From positions 1 through 7,366 of the forward strand of contig JAUXIP010000101.1 in assembly GCA_030620935.1 (NCBI GenBank): a stretch of DNA of 7,366 bases, written 5' to 3'. The notes under the pieces were generated by a model. The model was not told where the DNA came from and searched no databases. It worked only from the letters and a program-made list of their open reading frames with translations. This document shows positions 4,940-7,366 of this stretch, piece after piece. This stretch comes from Deltaproteobacteria bacterium (GTDB lineage: Bacteria > Desulfobacterota_B > Binatia > UBA9968). How positions within the stretch are numbered: position 1 is the first letter of the stretch; every line of letters starts with the position of its first letter. Made by a program: the position numbers and the translations under genes.

Positions 4940-6940
4940 ATGCTTTCCACAATCGTCATTACGGAAAGAGGGTTATTTGCCAACGGGCACGAGTTTTCTA
5001 ATACAGGGGCCTATGAGCGGATAGTTGGAAAAGCGTATGGGGAAATAGATCCGACGAGTTCGTTAAATAAGGTTATCGTCAACCTGGATAAAGCTCCAAA
5101 GAATCCTAGCGGCAAAGTCGAGTACTGGAATCACATGTTGATTTTGAAGCCGGTTGACATGAGCCGGGGCAACGGGAAAATTTTTTATGAACCACCTAAC
5201 CGGGGAAGCCTGCGCATTCTCATGTTTCTTAACGATGCCGTGGGTAGCAACAATCCCACTTCCCTCGAACACGCAGGAAACGGATTCCTTTTACGCCAAG
5301 GTTACACCCTCGTCTGTTCCGGATGGCAAGGGGATTTGTTGCCGGGGAACGGCTTTTTGAGGATGGGTGTTCCGGTCGCCACCGATGACGGAAAGGAAAT
5401 TATTGCTTCCGTTCGTACCGAGATCGTCGTTACCAAAGAGGGGATTACCTCCCAACCCCTTAGCGGTGACGACCGGGTAACGAGCTATGAGACAGCGACT
5501 ACGGATAAGTCCGAATGTTATTTGACGGTGCGAAAGAAGTCGTACGAACGCCGAGAGCCTGTGCCGAATTCCGAGTGGGAGTTTGCAATTTGCGAAAATG
5601 ATAGAGGTAGGCAGGACCTAAAGCCGAGTACCAGACACCTCTACCTCCACTCAGGATATAAGCCAGGCCACATTTATGAGTTGATTTATCCAGCTAAAAA
5701 TCCTTTGGTTTTGGGACTCGGTTTCGCCGGCGTACGCGATCTCGTATCGTTCTTACGTTACGAAGCTAAAGATAAAAATAACGTCCCAAATCCCGTTGCA
5801 CAAAACGATGATCAAATCGGAATTCAGAGAGTTTACGCATGGGGGCGATCACAAAGCGGCAGATTTCTGAGAGATCTTGTCTACCACGGGTTCAACGAGG
5901 AAGAGTCTCATCGACGGGTCTTTGATGCGATTTCGCCCCATGCCGCCGGTGGAGGGAGGGTTTTTTTAAACTACGAGTTCGCTCGGCCGGTAACCTCTTC
6001 CCAACAACATACGGATCAGCTCGAACCGGAACTCTTTCCCTTCGCCTATAGTGTCTTGAACGACCCTCAGACTGGAAGAAAAGATGGGATCCTCAAGCGT
6101 CCGAAGACGGACCCTTTCATCGTTCACACTCAGACTTCCACCGAATACTGGCAAAAGAGGGGCTGCCTGGTTCATACCGATGGAAGGGGCAAGGATATCC
6201 CGATCCCCGGAAATGTACGCATCTATGCGATCGCATGCGCACAACACAATGCTCCCTTTGGCTCTATACCCACGAAAGAAGAGTCACAGCAGCTTAGCAA
6301 TCCCATGTCTATTGGCGAGGTACTTCGCGCCCTCATAGTGGCTATGGATCGTTGGGTTACCGAAGGGACTCTTCCACCGGACAATCAGATCCCCAAGGTC
6401 TCCGACGGGACCTTAGTCTGTCCCGACCAAGAGAGTACCGGTTTCCCATCCATTCCCGCAGTCCGCTACACGGGTCTGCACAACCGTCAGCTCTTTCTCG
6501 ACTATGGCTCAGATCTAATTTGCGGAAAGATCAATGATCACCCAACTAGGCAGGAAAATAACGGGGAATACAGAATCCTAGTCCCTAAGGTAGATACGGA
6601 TGGCAACGAGCTGGCGGGAATTCGACTTATTCCAATTCGAGTTTCTCTGGCCACTTACACCGGATGGAACCTCCAGGGTAGTAGTCTGGCGGAGGATGAA
6701 CTCTGCGGGCTGCTTGGTTCTTACATTCCTTTTGCTAAAACAAAGTACGAGAGGGAAAAGAACGATGATCCGAGGTTATCCGTTGAGGAGAGATACAAGA
6801 ACCCTGTTGATTATGTCCAAGCTATAATTCAGGAGACCGAATCCATGGTCAGAGATGGATTTCTTCTAGCCGAAGATGCGGAGCGAATTATTTCTCAGGC
6901 GAGAAACACCGAGCTCTTCGCGCAGACGGGATCGAAATGA
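4940..6940 (+). CDS. Large alpha/beta-hydrolase-domain protein (Abhydrolase_10 type), probable cytoplasmic esterase-like enzyme
   Basis: A complete 666-residue protein of the length usual for this family. The N-terminal block has the family signatures GAYERIVGKAYGEIDP, VEYWNHMLILKPVDMSRGNG and YEPPNRG (about residues 24-90). The catalytic region carries WGRSQSGRFLRD, with the probable nucleophile Ser304 in the elbow G-R-S-Q-S-G. Glu402 in TSTEYW and His436 in ACAQHN are likely partners, assigned from conserved-looking motifs rather than structure. The family has few characterised members, so the substrate is unknown; hydrolysis of an ester or similar bond is inferred from the fold. Many relatives have a signal peptide, but none is present here. 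The start is ATG at 4940: an in-frame TGA at 4931 rules out a longer form, and the family block begins within a few residues. No ribosome site is visible. The gene diverges from the ABC operon across the repeat cluster and appears monocistronic. Confidence 0.85.
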   Translation: MLSTIVITERGLFANGHEFSNTGAYERIVGKAYGEIDPTSSLNKVIVNLDKAPKNPSGKVEYWNHMLILKPVDMSRGNGKIFYEPPNRGSLRILMFLNDAVGSNNPTSLEHAGNGFLLRQGYTLVCSGWQGDLLPGNGFLRMGVPVATDDGKEIIASVRTEIVVTKEGITSQPLSGDDRVTSYETATTDKSECYLTVRKKSYERREPVPNSEWEFAICENDRGRQDLKPSTRHLYLHSGYKPGHIYELIYPAKNPLVLGLGFAGVRDLVSFLRYEAKDKNNVPNPVAQNDDQIGIQRVYAWGRSQSGRFLRDLVYHGFNEEESHRRVFDAISPHAAGGGRVFLNYEFARPVTSSQQHTDQLEPELFPFAYSVLNDPQTGRKDGILKRPKTDPFIVHTQTSTEYWQKRGCLVHTDGRGKDIPIPGNVRIYAIACAQHNAPFGSIPTKEESQQLSNPMSIGEVLRALIVAMDRWVTEGTLPPDNQIPKVSDGTLVCPDQESTGFPSIPAVRYTGLHNRQLFLDYGSDLICGKINDHPTRQENNGEYRILVPKVDTDGNELAGIRLIPIRVSLATYTGWNLQGSSLAEDELCGLLGSYIPFAKTKYEREKNDDPRLSVEERYKNPVDYVQAIIQETESMVRDGFLLAEDAERIISQARNTELFAQTGSK

Positions 6941-7075
6941 TCAGTACGAACTGTAGTGGTATGCGATCCTCATTTTTAGCAATTCGAGGTTAGACTATAC
7001 GGCTTGCTTAGGAAGAAGTGGTTTGTTGAAAAAGTGTTGATCCATTACTCATAGGACGGTTAAGGGAGGCTTATA

Positions 7076-7366
7076 ATGAAAAGAATTAAAGAATTTTTTA
7101 AGACATCGCTTCTTGGTGGAATGGTCGTAATTTTACCTGTAGCAATTTTGTTTTTCGTTTTTAATTGGATCTTTAATCTAGTTAGGAACATGATACAGCC
7201 TTTGACCAACCTTGTGATGACAAAATCCCAGATTCAAGAAATTCTGGCGGCGATATTGGTTATCGCCGTGATCCTTACCCTTTGTTTTGTTATCGGGATA
7301 TTCGATAGGACGAGTTTGGGTAAATGGATTTACCAAACCCTGGAGAACAGAATTTTGAAGGTAGCC
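7076..7366 (+). CDS. DUF502-family membrane protein, N-terminal 97 codons
   Basis: The frame is open from ATG at 7076 to the window edge, so the 3' part is missing. The protein starts MKRIKEFFKTSLLGGMVVIL and has two hydrophobic segments, about residues 11-36 and 57-76. These are followed by FDRTSLGKWIYQTLENRIL, where DUF502 proteins have G-[RK]-x(5)-E-x(2)-[LI]. Two N-terminal helices followed by a soluble domain are characteristic of this widely conserved inner-membrane family of unknown function. A good ribosome site, AGGGAGG at 7063-7069, sits 6 bases before the ATG. The 135 bases before it hold no other gene, clear promoter or strong terminator. The codons are more A/T-rich than in the genes to the left. 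No functional link to the catabolic genes is evident. Confidence 0.8.
   Translation, partial: MKRIKEFFKTSLLGGMVVILPVAILFFVFNWIFNLVRNMIQPLTNLVMTKSQIQEILAAILVIAVILTLCFVIGIFDRTSLGKWIYQTLENRILKVA

Noticed and set aside
7026..7054. A promoter before the DUF502 gene (TTGAAA at 7026).
   Set aside because: No acceptable -10 hexamer lies at the expected spacing, so the match is too weak to list.

Overview
The window looks like a bacterial chromosome segment of middling GC content. It probably comes from a soil or sediment Desulfobacterota-like (former Deltaproteobacteria) or related lineage. That guess rests on the style of the intergenic palindromic repeats (a TACCCCGCAGC-type palindrome and an ATTCCCGC...GCGGGAAT inverted repeat) and on the mix of catabolic genes. 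I could not test the taxonomy.

Left part, minus strand, 4662 down to 1. Four genes point the same way: a fused two-domain ABC permease of the FbpB type (4662-2953), its ATPase (2947-1844), a Gfo/Idh/MocA-family NAD(P)-dependent oxidoreductase (1692-502), and the first 161 codons of a class III (LigB-type) extradiol ring-cleavage dioxygenase (484 to the window edge). The permease and ATPase are 5 bases apart and form one unit. The oxidoreductase and dioxygenase are 17 bases apart and form a second unit. Between the pairs lies a 151-base AT-rich gap with a minus-strand promoter candidate and two perfect short palindromes. The best reading is a small aromatic-acid catabolic locus: an importer, a dehydrogenase related to phthalate-dihydrodiol dehydrogenases, and a ring-opening enzyme. 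The actual substrate cannot be read from the sequence. No periplasmic binding protein for the transporter is present.

Middle, 4663-4939. This divergent intergenic region is packed with repeats: two degenerate copies of one short palindrome flank a 76-base inverted-repeat element, and a further 13-base palindrome lies to the right. Neither diverging gene has a visible Shine-Dalgarno sequence.

Right part, plus strand. A 666-residue protein of the large alpha/beta-hydrolase-domain family (Abhydrolase_10 type) is followed, after 135 bases, by the start of a DUF502 membrane protein that runs off the window. The DUF502 gene is more AT-rich and looks like the edge of ordinary housekeeping sequence. 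No RNA gene, CRISPR array, transposase or phage gene was seen.
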